64,000 bases of DNA, taken from Diprion similis (taxonomy: Eukaryota; Arthropoda; Insecta; Hymenoptera; Diprionidae). Both the position numbers and the translations under genes were made by a program. The stretch covers positions 10,423,501 through 10,487,500 of the forward strand of contig NC_060106.1 of the NCBI RefSeq assembly GCF_021155765.1. The letters are read 5' to 3'. How positions within the stretch are numbered: the first letter of the stretch is position 1; each line of letters starts with the position of its first letter. Positions 27,001 through 38,966 of the stretch are shown here, piece after piece. Below the pieces are notes generated by a model. It was given only the letters and a program-made list of their open reading frames with translations, was not told where the DNA came from and did no database searches.

Positions 27001-30000
27001 CGATTGTCACGCAATGACACGTAGCCGACATTCTATTGACTCGACTCAAGTCATTGCCATTGTAATTGATTGTTACGTGACCTAAAAAATACTAATTTAA
27101 TGGCCGATTTCAGCTGATATATGTAGTATGTTTACGTTATAAATTTATATACCTAGTTTGAATCAATAATGATCCAGTTAAGCTAATAAAATTCTCTTCT
27201 CTCCGGTATAAACATGCGGATCGTTATACTTTATAAACTGCTACATAATATTCGACAAATGTTAACACAGCAGTACGAATAGATTCCGTTTCACTGAAAT
27301 TTACGAGTAGATTTATTTCACAAAATCCATAAGCACAGGTTTACCTATAAAGCTTCTTAACTTCCCGTTTCTACGATTTCAGAGAAAAAAGGAAGTTACT
27401 GTAATCACTCCGAAACTGAAAACTCACCTCCGACCATTTTCGGATGGACGTCTGTGTGTTTGTATATCTATTATTATATGTGAGTATGTATGTATGTTTG
27501 TGATAAATTTTTTTCAACGATTTTCATCTCAATCCACGCGGCTTTTCCAAACTTAGAACTGATTAGATTTTAGCTCTGATCGGTTCGGTACTTTTTCAAT
27601 TATTTGAATAACAAAATTCCAAAGAATAAAATAAAAATTATACCTTGGGCTTGAAAAAATACTAAAAATATTTTGGTTTTTATGAAAGTTAATACTCGAA
27701 GGCTAGTTTAGGTGGCTCATCACGAAACTGAGATTAGATTTCCCAAATCCAAAATGGCGCATCCAATATGGCGGAAGAAGAATCTAAAAATATTTGGACT
27801 ATGGTGGAAATTAGTAGGCGAAGGTTTTTTGGGTCACCGATGACGAATCCAAGGTCAGACTTCGAAAATTTTTAAAGGTGGAACCATTAGAGTGATGCAA
27901 AATAAAAACATCGTCACATTTTCATGTAATATAGTACTTCAGGGCTTTTAAATCGTTGATCACGAATCTAAACTTGTAGTTGAAAATTTGAATTGGACAG
28001 TAATTGTTTTCTTCTCTGAACTTGGAACCTGCAGTTTGGGAACGGGAATTTCGAGCTGGCTCATGGCCAGCCTAAAGCCGTTGGTTTTTTTCCTCTTTCA
28101 CTTTCAACTTTCAGTTATTGGGCACAAGTAACGAAACCCTCGGGACGATAATCACCAAATGCTCTGCATTGCAGATGTGAGATTCGTTTACGAATTCGAA
28201 GAATGATGTGCTTGGTATTTCGCGTATATTATGTAAACGATGATGCTGCAGAGTTTTCCACGCGAATATATTATATCTATCGAATTCGCATGACGCGGTA
28301 ATTCCGAAAATCGTGCCAAGAAGATTATACGGCTCTTTTTGCAGACCATGTTGAATCCTTTATATGACTTGACTGCGGGAAACTACTTGTAAAATGTTGA
28401 GAAAAATTTCGTTCGGCACAGTTTCTGGGAAATTTCAGTAAACTGTAAATCGTTACAGAATATAGCGGCGTGAATATTGTTTACAAAATAATATCCAACA
28501 AGAATAACTATTTAGTGTGATTACAGTTTTTGATACCAAATTTTCTTAATACCGAGAGATTAAATTTGTTCGTTTAATTTACTATGTTTCTTCAATTAAA
28601 TAAACCAGTAACGTCGATCGACCATTGCACCAGGGTCAAATTATCCCAATAGTTAGGCAAGAAAATATAGTGTGAGGTGATAATGTAAAAAAAAAGAAGA
28701 AAAATTGTAAAAATTGTAATTTACCAGATTTTCTGATTACAGTCACAAAACTCATTTTCATCTTGTACGCACCTACAGAACTAGTTTTTTCGTTGATAGT
28801 TAAAAAATGCAAATAAATTTAGGACTGTATTATAATAATCACAAGTAAAAAGTTCTATCGATAAAATATAAAGCATAATATTCATAAATTACGTATTAAC
28901 GAATATCGGTGATATGTTAATATTGGCACTATATTCATGACTCGATAAGAAGAAAAGAAATATTTTAACGCGGCTGAGCAAATTTGATATTAGAAGTGCC
29001 GATCGTCACAGTTTTCTAACCACCGTCCGCGGTGGCCTGATTTGCCCAATTGGTTTCCCTCTCGTGCTAATCGATCCGGAATAAGCGAACGCTAAAACAA
29101 GAAAATAATAATAATAATAACAACACTGTAGAACAAACGTGAAAAATATTATTCACAGACAATGAATATATTTAAATACCTTAAATATATGTATTATGAT
29201 CGAAGCCCATTTATTCCAGAGTTTTGTCCACGGTGGTTTTTGTCCACAGAAATATGCCCTAGGAAATTGCTAAATGTATGTTCAGCATACGATGTTTAAA
29301 ATCCTAGAAAAATACGTACCTAGGCGTACCTATGTGCGTACGAATAGGCATAACGTGGGCGAATGTAATTATTGAAATATATCTATAATTATTACGAAAT
29401 ATTGAGCGAGAGCGGACGATTTTAAAAACCATGTAAAATAGAGAATAGTCCTTTTTCCCCTTGAAATTTAACGTTTATCATCACGTATGAAAGATTGCGA
29501 ACCTTTTCCCTCGGCCGTGTGTTTTTAGATTACGTTTAATCTCGATTCGTTGTACGGAAAATATAAACTATCGAAATTTATCGATTTGCCTGAAATCTAG
29601 CGAGTTTTAATTCCCACCCCGTAGTTATACTAGGGTGTCCCTTATTTAGGGTGTTGACGAATTTTTACCGCCTCATCCCCCAAATCAACTTTAAATAATT
29701 AGAAAACAATTTACTTACTACATTATTACGTATTTTTGCAACTTATGTATAAATTAACGCTCTTCCAGATCCACATATAAAGGTTGCTGGTCGACAGGAT
29801 GACGTAAAAGCAGCCAAGGAGAAGATTATGCAAGTACTGGACACCCGGGTGAGTTTAAACTGGCATTTAGTTACAGATTTTCGACTCTTTATGATTGTCC
29901 TTTCAATTATTTCGCAACTGCATCGACTGCAAAATCACGAATTTGTCGCAAATTGTTACGGTCTGTATATTGAGCAGGCTTACGATTTTTAGCTAGCAAA

Positions 30001-32092
30001 ACTCTGCGCTGAGGGGTAAAAAACTGCTTATTCGTTTAATCGAATCGTTTACAACCGTCTCATTAACCGCTAAACGATATAATCACTGGATTCAAATTTT
30101 GATCTATTAATATCACCAATACTGATATATATAGTTATTACCGATGGATATATATTATCATGAAATGAAAAATTATCAAGTTACTAGACAATTATCACGT
30201 GTACGGACGATTCATTAGCAATTTATACAGTTGGTTTAACTGAATTGAAATTATTTGTTTCTTCCACCGTCTAGTCCAGCTTTTTCTTTTTAACGTTAAT
30301 TTAAGTTCGTTTCACAAACGGTGAAGATATAACATTCACTCAAAGAGTTATCACAAAGTGACGGGAAGATTTATATACCTATCGTGTGAAAGTTACTCGC
30401 AGGCATTAAATTCAGAATTTATACACACAACGACTATCCGCTTTTACATACATGTATGCTGTCTTACGCTCTCGTTTACACGACGTGGCAAAAGTTGCCC
30501 AATTTCCAAACATTAAATTCTGACGAAAAATTTTCAATCGAATGGACGGAGCTTGTAATGATCGAATTTTAGAATAAAAATTATTCCAATTTATAGAAAT
30601 CCCAAAATTACCATAGCAGTTCAATATCCCGTTCATCCAAAATTCAAAAAAAAAAAAAAAAAAAAACAAATCGTGTATTTATTTATATACACGCGAATGG
30701 CTGTAACAGCTACAGGCTGTCACTTATATGTTACCGACTATTGGAAGGTATAATTTTCATATACACATATATATATATATATACATATATGGTAAAAGGT
30801 ATATTTATGTCTCTGAGATTTTTAGCGTGCGGGGGGGGGGGGGGGGGGGGGGTTAAAGCCATTTGATCTTTCGGCTTGTTGGTTTGGTCTATGAGGTATA
30901 ATTTGAATACTCGTCGATCATTATCATTTACATAATGCATTCATTCATACGCGAGGGTCGATAGTCAAATATTCTAGAGAATTTTTTCTCTCAGCAATAA
31001 TGAGTTGATGTCGCGACGAGTGTATTCTATCGACGTACATGCGCCGTTTTTAATTTAATACCGTTTTCGCCAGCCGATATGTGAATTTGCAAAGTGGAGA
31101 GTATACGACGAGGGATTTTACCGACACTTGGCGCGAGGTACCGAATTTTGAATTTTACTTGACCGTCGAAATTCGTGGAAACTCTCCTTGAATTTTACTT
31201 TTTACTTTTAATGTCTTGGAAACGTTCTGGAATTGTGTTTGAATTCGTTACGGATGTTTTACTGGATACCATGACTGTGAGTGAAATTTGGATGGTTCAA
31301 TGCGAGAGAAGAGTGATCATGTAACATCCCTGCAGGGCTCTGTTCCCGATTTAATACACGCCATTTGATGGATGCAATAATAGTAGGTATGTAGGTGTGT
31401 ATGTATGTATGTATGAAATTATATATATGTTACGAAATACAATAGACACTGCGCCGGAGCTCGATTCAATCCATACTTTGTTATCTTCCGTATTATATAT
31501 TCATACACGCGTAACGAATATGTATAGACAATAATTCTAATTATAAAGTAACGTAATCGCAGCTTGAACGGCGTAAAGTTTCCACTGCATGTAATAAGCA
31601 CATGTGTACACGTATGTATGTAAACGTAATGTACATACATAATAATCAAAATGCATCTAAGTTATGTATTATATAAATACAAACTGTTCCAAATTCTACT
31701 CAGCACGAGATTGTTGATTAGTATACATGCTTATCAGTTGTCTTTCGCGTATATTTGGAATTTTCAAATCGCTGCTGACACAGTTGTCAAGTTGTCTTAC
31801 TGATATCCACTGTACCGATCGGTGTTCGTTGTCAGTGTATGCACAACTGATATCGTTCTATTTGTTTGTCTATGATGAAAAATTGTCGGGTATATGTGTT
31901 GCGTAATAATGATTAAAAACGTAAATTAATAATCTTTTTTTACTAATTTTTCTGTCCATCCAGATGATGCGCATTATTGTTAAATACTTTCTGATAAATT
32001 CAACGAACGTGATATTTGTTTCGAGTAGGTATTATAGGCTGCGAAAAGCGGCCAGTGTTACGTGGGCGGCAGACTCATTGGCGCCAGAATAT

Positions 32093-32132
<40 letters not shown>

Positions 32133-35100
32133 ATGCGTGTGCAAAGCTGTGCCCAAGTCAGAGGCCGTCGTGTAACATCTCGCCAACACTTGTCATCCTT
32201 TCCTTGTGGTATGGAGAAGGCTTAGTTACTCGTATCTAGCCAGCCAGCGATAATGGGAATAGAGGGGACCTCGCGTAACGTCTCCAAATATTCCACAGAT
32301 TCCTGTACGTTTCCGTTTGGTATACATATCTATACAGTATATGTGTGCGTGTCTATATATATGCTTTCGTTCCTAGGATTTATTACACTGTCAACCGGAC
32401 CCGTGTCTGTTGCTCATTTCTCAATAAAAGGGGTCCAACAGATTAGTTTTCAATTTATGCTATTTTATTTTTTTATTCATTTTTACCGTCTTTTTTTCAT
32501 TCGGCCACTTTTATTCCTATTTTTTTTTTTTTTTTTTTTTTTTCAACTCAGAACTTTCTCGCGCTTATGGTTGTCGATGTAAATGAATCGACAATTTTAC
32601 ACGATATCAATGAAATAGTTAATATCACACGACTGAAGATAATTCTTGATTGAAACGGCGACGGTTTTATCTTCTAAATTGTTGTTTTGATTAAACTTAT
32701 TTATTCGTTATCGTCAGGCATGAGGAAATTACAAAAGCAAATCTGTGCTATTGCATATAGGTATATACATTATACATATATAACACAGTGATTACAATTT
32801 ATCAAAGCATATCGTTTAACGTAGCAATTTTTTGTCTTTTTTTTTCTTCTATTCATCCATTTTCGTTTATCACTGCTTTTTTCATTTTTTTCCCCCCTAT
32901 TGTTTCATCGTTTTTTTTTCGAATGCCTCCCTATCTCGCGGGTAAACTCGGTCTTATTAAACGAGTTACGTAATCCGCGTACACTTGTCATTCCATTCTG
33001 CACGTTTATACGTACGAGCAGATGAGAATTTTTATACCCAATTAATGGCGATAGAGTGGGGTAAAGGAGATTAAACGACCTTGCAATTTCACAAGCAAGA
33101 TATTTTGCTATTTTCACGTCGCTGCCGCTCAACGATTCTCCGTCGTCATTTATTATACGTTTGAAAAACAGTTGAACAACAATCATACCAACGTCATAGG
33201 AACAAAGTTTTCTCAAGCGTTGAAATCTCGTTTGAATCGTTTTGAATTATTATTATCATCGTCAATTTAATATTCATGAGGTGTAAAAATTGTAATCCTA
33301 AGTGTTTGCTGAAAAATTCTTATTATTATAACTCTTCGGCCAAAACCACGACTAAGCAATCGGCTCCAACGATCAAAACACACCATATACGTATACTCTA
33401 TAAACGTTGCGTAACTGGATATATATTTATACGTTATAAGTACATAACTGCAATAATAAAGGGTCAACAATCTTTCGGCTGATCGTATTTGACGTCAAAC
33501 GATGTGGCGAACGGTGCTATTATTCAGGTCAAAGTCGACTGTTGCGATTATTATTTACCCCGAAGTTGTGAAAGTTCGCACACTGCGCAATAAATTCATG
33601 TGGAAAGAAACTGTCCCAGATAATGTTTCATCTTATTACCAGTGCCTGTGTCAATAAGGTCTATGAATCAATATTGCAACTCTCTTGCTTTATTATGTAG
33701 ATATCATCACGATGATTGATTTTTAGTTTTTTGCCTCTCCGTGTCATTTGTTTTCATTCTTCCCGTTGTTGTCATCGTTTTTTCAACGATTGACCTTCCG
33801 CGTTATTTGTTCTCTTCGACTAATCGCTATTACAATAAAATTACCGTGTGCCATAGATCAAGTACGATATTCCATGGAAACGTTCGCTGCTCCAGCTTCG
33901 GACCTTTTTCATATAAAACATTGTCATTGATCTCTGTATAAAGTTTCGAAACTCGGTGAAATATCAACGTAACACAATCTTTCAAGGTCATCGTCACTTT
34001 TCCCGAACGATTACCGTTTTAACGATTTGTCCAACTGTACAGGTCGTACGTCATTGCCGCACATTTTACCATCGGCATGAGTGCAGAACAAAATTTGCCG
34101 AACTGTCCCAGCGACTGATGGATTACTTGAATTATAAATTCATTCCCACGCATTTTCGTATTCATTTTAGCAAAGCAACCGTGTGACCATGAAGTTAGAC
34201 GTAAGTTACACCGATCACTCTCATATCATCGGCAAGGGTGGACTGACCATAAAACGAGTCATGGAGGAAACTGGCTGCCACATTCACTTCCCGGATAGTA
34301 ATCGCAGCAACGCCCAGGAGAAGAGTAACCAGGTGTCTATCGCCGGGGAAATGAGTGGAGTGGAAAGGGCACGTGCCAGAGTTCGCGTGAGTTTCATACA
34401 TTGTGGAAATCGCCCACGACGATGCTGTTTCAATTTATATACTTGAAGATAAATATCCGTTTAACCATACATTTTTATACCATTTCAGAATCTTACACCG
34501 TTGATATTTTCTTTCGAACTTCCGATAATGGGAGCCATGCAAGCAGCGCCGGATGCCACATCGCCCTACGTTATAAAAATTCAGGAACAATACAACGTTC
34601 AAGTGATGTTTAGAACGCGGCCTAAACTCCACGCTACTCTCGTTGTGGTAAAGGGATGCGAGTGGGAAGTGTCTCAGGTCAAGGAAGCGACACTTTTACT
34701 CATCCGTCATATGTGCGAAAATTTGGCCGTGAGTACATTTCATTAGTTGTAACTCGCTTTTCGAATCATTTTACTACTCGCGACGAACTTTAGACTGTAA
34801 TCTCAAACCATGTCGAATCTTTAGATTAGGTATAACTAGTTCACGGACGTTTAGTATTACAAACACAATTTACATGCATGCAGCATACCCGGCGTCTAAG
34901 CAGCGTGACGTAACGATTTTTCATTGCTCATTCGAGCGAAATGTAGAGCTGTAGTGACGGAAGAAGAAAATAAAAAACTTGTTTGTCCGTATTAACGGCA
35001 AAGGCACGGTTCACTTAGGCTTAATGAGGTCAATGGTTGAAATTTGCCAAATGTCAATTGCAGAATCAAATCCAAGTTCAGATGTCGGTTGAGATATCCC

Positions 35101-37356
35101 CCCAGCATCACACCATCGTACTTGGTAAACAAAGCTGTAACTTAAAGATGATCATGCAACGTACAGGCACGCAGATTATGTTTCCCGATGCTGGAGATCC
35201 TAATATTCCTAGTTTGAAAAAGAGCAACGTAACAATTACTGGTGGAATTCACAACGTTTATCTTGCCCGTCAGCAGCTGGTGGTGAGTAAAGAATTTACG
35301 GAAAGATCAAATTTTATACCCACAGCAAAATATAACCCAACACTAATTACGAGGTTTATTTTTTACATTTTTTACATTTTTTTTTTTTTTATCCATCAGG
35401 GTTCTTTACCTCTAGTCTTGATGTTCGATTTACCTGAAGATTCGATGAGCTCTGTAGATTCAGAGAATATCTCTCAGTTGATGCAATCACTTGACGTATT
35501 CATCAACGTTCGTCACAAACCAAAGCAGAGTACGCTTTCCGTCATCATTAAAGGAATCGAGAGAAACGCGAGCAACATATACGAAGCTAGAAAACAACTT
35601 CTCGGGCTAAACGAACCCAGGATTCATGCGGAAATACCTGCTACTTATCACATCCCAAATGCTAGCAACGTATATCAAGGGAACGCAGCTCCAGGCGGTG
35701 CTGGTAAGTTTGTACTTTGACCGTTCACTTCAATCATATTAAATTTTATTCTGACGTAGCAAGGGCTAAAATTTTCACTACGTGTTTTCTCTGTTATTTA
35801 AAGAGTGGAAGAAACAGTAATCATTTTTTTTTTTTTTTTTTTTTTCATCGCTTGACAAATTCCTGACTTATCGACTTTGGGTTACGTCATTGTTTGTTGA
35901 TGCAGAAACAACTTATTTACTTTAGTTCGTCAGTTAGAATTGACGTGCGCGAGAGTTGATTAGTCAATTAATGACTTACTAATGATATAAGCATTGATTC
36001 AGAGCTTATGATCTATAAATGTGGCTTTACGTCTGTAGGTCGAAGTCTGAAGTTTTGAGTCTTTACTCACGCCTACCCTGATGGCGATAATTTACTCGCG
36101 TGTTATCTGACTCCAATCATACCCGGAACAAATGCTTTTCTTCTTTATCTAATTAGTTTTTCCGGTATATTTATAATAGCTTCCAATAAAAGTCTCGCGA
36201 ACTATGGAGAGAAGTTTTTCTTGTCACAAATCTTACTTTTCTTACGCTGCTCTACTCGCAGTCTTCATAATCGAATTTGATTCTAGGTTCGAGCAGCATT
36301 AGTGCTTTAACGGACTTCTCCAACCTGTTGACAATCAACACCGGAAACGGTCCCTACTCGATGTCACCCTTGCCACATTCTCCCAACCCCGTGGGTCTCT
36401 CCCCGCATTGGGGACTTCCACAGCTCGCCCCGATGTTCTCAACATTGCCACCCCATCATCATCACCACACATCGTTTCCGTATCCCAACCTAAATCACCT
36501 CTTGGCCCAACACAACTTGATGCACTCGGGAGCCAACAATCTCGGACCGCATCACCATAACATGACCAGTGCAGCCAATTCGGTGAACCATGGAATTCAC
36601 AACTTTGGAAGTAGCATGGGAAACAGTGTGGGAAACAGTTTGGGGACCTCGATGAACACTAGCGGTTACCATACTCTCAACAATTCATCTCTCGTCGATC
36701 ACAAGGATGGCAGTGGTGGGTGAACTCGAAATTTTACTCACGTCACTAATCCTGGTTGGCTTTGATCTAGGACGGTATCTGAAACGTTGTAAAAAAACTG
36801 TTTCAGCATGTTCCTCGCTTAGCAGTTTGGCCAGTTCACTCTCCAGTCCAGCAATCAGCCCGCGTAACGCTTCGCCGGTTAATCCCCCAGAGACTAGTCC
36901 GAATATAGGTATATGAACTTCGACATTCCGACGTGTCTTGGATACGGAGTTTAGTCGAACTCTTCTTGATACCTTTTATTTACAGATTTATCTAGCATGC
37001 TCTCCGATCTTCCCGATCGCCGAGCACCCGGCTGTGAGAAGAAGACTCTAGAAATGGCGGCTCAGAGCAACCTGACGCCGTTTGACTATGAACAGAAGAA
37101 GTTGATGGCCGTTCAAGCAATTCAAGCAAAGCCTTCTCCATCGGAGTACCGAGTACCTACTTCTGCGTGGGCTGGTTACGGGCTGAGCCAAACAGTTTCG
37201 ATGATGCAGAGTGACAAAGAACAAAAGACGGTAAGCAAACGCCATTGAAATGGACTATACATCAGACATTTTTCAAGTTATCAAGACATCTCATATAAGT
37301 GTCAAGATTTTTCACAACACTGTGTCCTCAACATGTGGAATTCAATCGACACACTC

Positions 37357-37395
<39 letters not shown>

Positions 37396-38966
37396 TAACG
37401 CGTTACTTCAATTGGTTTAGGATTCTACATTCAGTCCGGCCGATCTTTGGAAAGAACCTACAACCCCAGTTTACAACACCGTAATGGATTTTTGCCTCCC
37501 TGGAAGCGCCGGAAAAGATCGTATTGGAATGGCATCAAATTACATGGATCACACACCTACGTCACACGTAAACAAGATAGTCTCGCAGCGCTACTCAGAC
37601 CTCGGTGGGATGCTGGCCAGCGTTGGGTTGGAAAAATATATACGTAAGTCTTGAATAACTGTTCTTAATTCGCTCATTCTTCTTTACCGCTGCTTTATGT
37701 CTTCTTGATACAGGTGAGAGATATCGTGTGTTTGAATGTTAGTTGAGTTTGCTTAAAATACATCAGATGTCGAAATTGCAGTAATTTGTGCTAACATTTG
37801 ACAGATTACTTCGTGATACTGGGTCGTTGGTTTTAAATGACGAGATGGAAAATTCCAGATGTTCCATTCTTTCACTGACTAATCATGATTATTGCAAACG
37901 TCTAAATTCATATTTTTCATAAATTACAAAGAAGAAAGTCAAAGAGCGTGTACTTGAACTGGCGAAGTCTTCAATTGTCACTGTAATTAACTTTCTACTC
38001 GATCGTTATATCAGGCAGGACTAGAGTTTAAAAAAAATTATCCAATTTAAATGGCAATCCAAACTATTCCCGCCTGCAATCTATACTGCGATAAAATCTG
38101 AAGTGCGTCTGAAAAATTAATAACAACATTGACACAAATATCGTAATGCTTAATGCTTTCGCTTTTGCACGCCGTCAATTTTAATAAGATAAATGATCAA
38201 GGTTTTAAAACGATTTGATTTCTCTCTTCTCCATTCGCATCTTTCCTAATTCATTCTACTAATTTTGGTAAAAAAAACTAGCATATCCAACAGAATTAAC
38301 AACATTCATATACGTTATACACATGTATAACTCTACAAGGGGGTTCTTTTTTAATTCTATTTTCCTTCCATTGACTCATTTCAATGTGGAATTGAAAATT
38401 CCGTCAGCTACGGTATAGCTACGTAGTATGAGTTTCCAAAACGGCACGGTGGTGTTTATGCTTGACAGGCTTGTTCACATCCCACGAGGTGGATATGGCA
38501 ACATTTCCGTCTCTGACCGAAAAGGACCTGTGCGAAATTGGAATAACAGCTTGGGGTGCCCGGCGTAAAATAATGCTTCTAATATCTGGTACGTAAGTGG
38601 GTTTTTTGCCATACATGCTTCTCCATATTTTCTGCACGAGTGCTGCTTTCGATTGCAAATGTGATGTTTCTCGCGTCGAGGAGGCCGTACGGAAAGTAGT
38701 CCTGCAATCACAAACGAAATGCAATGCCACAGAGATACGTGATCAGTAGGCAACCGTAAGACCTTCTCCGCGATTTGCCTTCGGCCTCATCAACGTTGTG
38801 GCGGAAAAACCGAGTCTGTATACCTGACCTCTTTGGGGCGCTCAATTTTCCAGAAATGAACAAGCGGTCTAGTCCATTTTCCGGCAGCGCCGCACCAGGT
38901 GCGGAACGCAAGATATCAGCCGCTGGCTCAGCGTCGGCGAGCAAGTGTGGCTTGGACAATTGGTAA
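2683..38966 (+). CDS. BicC: Bicaudal-C family RNA-binding protein (KH repeats plus SAM)
   Basis: Post-transcriptional regulator: family members bind mRNAs through KH domains, recruit the CCR4-NOT deadenylase and polymerise through the C-terminal SAM domain; in flies BicC acts in oogenesis. Coding exons: 2683-2899, 7895-7938, 19774-19843, 29769-29848, 34171-34386, 34489-34728, 35064-35282, 35400-35703, 36287-36715, 36807-36908, 36986-37230, 37421-37643, 38469-38588, 38854-38966. All joins are in frame, giving 873 residues, close to the roughly 900 of fly BicC. A conserved N-terminal RFRVDRRKLE block leads into KH1 (about 80-137, split over exons 2-4). KH2 (138-209) has an intact GKGG loop, and KH-like repeats follow to about 450. 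A low-complexity linker contains a His run. SAM (about 775-837) spans exons 12-14, and the tail carries SGSAAPGAER. The start is uncertain: Met 2683 is chosen, but the frame is open to Met 2608, and an acceptor-like CAG ends at 2652. Confidence 0.93.
3774..4968. mobile_element. Foldback DNA element with long inverted arms and 9-bp duplication
   Basis: The left end ACCTCTGTGAAGTTGGCA and the right end, read in reverse complement (ACCTCTGTAAAGTTGGCA), match at 17 of 18 bases. The arms keep matching inward for about 400 bp (about 3774-4180 against 4480-4968). Shared landmarks are the CACCCCATTAT block and CCGAGATATTGAAAA followed by ATATCCACGCGC. The element is flanked by AATTGAGGG on the left (3765-3773) and AATTCAGGG on the right (4969-4977), a 9-bp target duplication with one mismatch. 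There is no transposase frame, so it is non-autonomous. Long arms with a 9-bp duplication fit a Mutator-like foldback element, but the superfamily is inference. Confidence 0.75.
7519..7565. repeat. CGTATT hexamer array, about 8 copies
   Basis: A perfect tandem of the 6-mer CGTATT in BicC intron 1, about 330 bp before exon 2. Confidence 0.95.
8418..8649. mobile_element. 232-bp MITE with TTAA ends
   Basis: The left end TTAAGGTC and the right end GACCTTAA are mirror images. The terminal inverted repeats run about 47 bp with about 7 mismatches (shared core ACCTTTACCG and CAAACTCACC). The outer TTAA on each side would be the target duplication typical of piggyBac-like elements. It has no coding capacity. 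Confidence 0.7.
12607..12890. repeat. Partial copy of the GGGTATTCCACGCC element
   Basis: Begins GGGGTATTCCACGCC and matches, in reverse orientation, the right half of the element at 15415-15926. Shared landmarks are CTCGACCAGTGT, ATCATTTCATGTTTTT, CTACTCGGTAAAAAACGCG and GAAGTCGATTG. Similarity fades near a C-rich run at about 12845, so the copy looks truncated. Confidence 0.65.
15415..15926. mobile_element. Inverted-repeat element, about 512 bp
   Basis: The ends are GGGTATTCCACGCCAA and TTGGCGTGGAATCCCC, imperfect mirror images. Inside, 15430-15530 and about 15640-15750 are also inverted copies of each other (AAGTCAAGTGAATGACACAA against its complement), so the element can fold back. There is no transposase frame. 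A second, partial copy lies at 12607-12890 in the opposite orientation. The target duplication is unclear. Confidence 0.65.
18603..18644. repeat. GAGA-type 10-mer tandem
   Basis: Four copies of GAGAGAGAGG-like 10-mers. In arthropods such tracts can bind GAGA factor; here the tract sits about 110 bp upstream of an initiator-like motif. Confidence 0.9.
18672..18790 (+). promoter_or_regulatory. Candidate internal BicC promoter
   Basis: GAGA tract (18603-18644), TATAAAA (18672-18678) and a perfect arthropod initiator TCAGTC (18753-18758), followed by GC-richer sequence with downstream-promoter-like AGTTG near +26. The spacing is not ideal: the initiator lies about 80 bp from the TATA box, and the downstream motif is about 2 nt off. 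If used, a transcript could run unspliced to exon 3 or splice into it and start at Met 19777, dropping the N-terminal block. This is inference from motifs only. Confidence 0.3.
20639..20680 (+). promoter_or_regulatory. TATA-box/initiator-like pair inside BicC intron 3
   Basis: TATAAAAG at 20639-20646 is followed 36 nt later by an initiator-like CAGTT (A at 20675). An open frame starts at 20710 and continues to 21048, but its protein is unrecognised and lacks family features. This could be a nested or alternative start, or coincidence in a GC-richer island. Confidence 0.2.
21186..21336 (+). CDS. Exon-like segment, unassigned (possible alternative first exon)
   Basis: Unrecognised. From the ATG at 21186 (context TGACCATGT) the frame encodes 50 residues with ordinary codon use (begins MWNGFLKRDSSSRR) and ends in phase 1 at a possible donor, G|GTACAA. 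Phase 1 matches BicC exon 4 (29769), so a spliced product would keep the KH1 second half and everything after it. It is also phase-compatible with the exon-like segment at 24361. The donor is weak and there is no homology evidence; the base rate of a phase match is one in three. Confidence 0.22.
22051..22100. repeat. 50-bp dispersed repeat, copy 1
   Basis: Matches 26376-26425 at all but about five positions (shared ATTTTACATCTAGAAC and TGACCGGTGT). The flanks are unrelated apart from A/T runs. Confidence 0.75.
24361..24514 (+). CDS. Orphan exon encoding a possible signal peptide
   Basis: A good acceptor (CACCTCTGCAG, ending 24360) and a good donor (ACAG|GTATAC, 24515) bound a segment with ATG at 24381. 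It encodes 44 complete codons with a hydrophobic stretch (YPVLWVIALLHG) followed by an acidic segment (DDDLPR), as in the N-terminus of a secreted or membrane protein. It ends in phase 2. No BicC exon accepts phase 2, so it cannot be a BicC exon in frame. It may be the first coding exon of a gene nested in BicC, or a chance ORF. I could not find its partner exon. Confidence 0.28.
26376..26425. repeat. 50-bp dispersed repeat, copy 2
   Basis: Partner of 22051-22100 in the same orientation, 4.3 kb apart in BicC intron 3. Confidence 0.75.
27360..28090. repeat. Dispersed repeat with three degenerate ~120-bp modules
   Basis: Starts near AACTTCCCGTTT and AGGAAGTTACTG. Inside, a module with the pattern GATCACGAATC (or close variants) followed by a GAGGTTAGATT-like block recurs near 27716, 27835 and 27954, about 120 bp apart. 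Blocks such as AAAATGGCGCATCCAATATGG look like a high-copy insect interspersed repeat. No coding frame. The boundaries are approximate. Confidence 0.5.
30831..30852 (+). repeat. Uninterrupted run of 22 G
   Basis: A homopolymer G tract in BicC intron 4, on the transcribed RNA strand. Confidence 0.95.
32095..32130. repeat. TG dinucleotide microsatellite
   Basis: About 17 copies of TG in BicC intron 4. Confidence 0.95.

Larger units (their letters stand above)
19844..29768 (+). other. BicC intron 3 (9,925 bp)
   Basis: Donor GTGAGT, acceptor TCTTCCAG; phase 1. It holds a GC-richer stretch at about 20.4-21.35 kb with a TATA-like site and an exon-like segment, a second exon-like segment at 24361-24514, a 50-bp repeat at 22051 and 26376, and a dispersed repeat at about 27360-28090. 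The remainder is AT-rich and featureless to me. Confidence 0.85.
29849..34170 (+). other. BicC intron 4 (4,322 bp)
   Basis: Donor GTGAGT, acceptor TTCATTTTAG; phase 0. It contains a 22-nt G run (30831-30852), a TG microsatellite (32095-32130) and a T/A-rich interior. The acceptor adds a CAA codon before the conserved SNRVT block at the start of KH2. Confidence 0.8.

Noticed and set aside
36719..36720. Alternative exon 9 donor GG|GTGAAC
   Set aside because: It would join to exon 10 in a frame with an immediate TAG. The donor at 36716 restores the frame.
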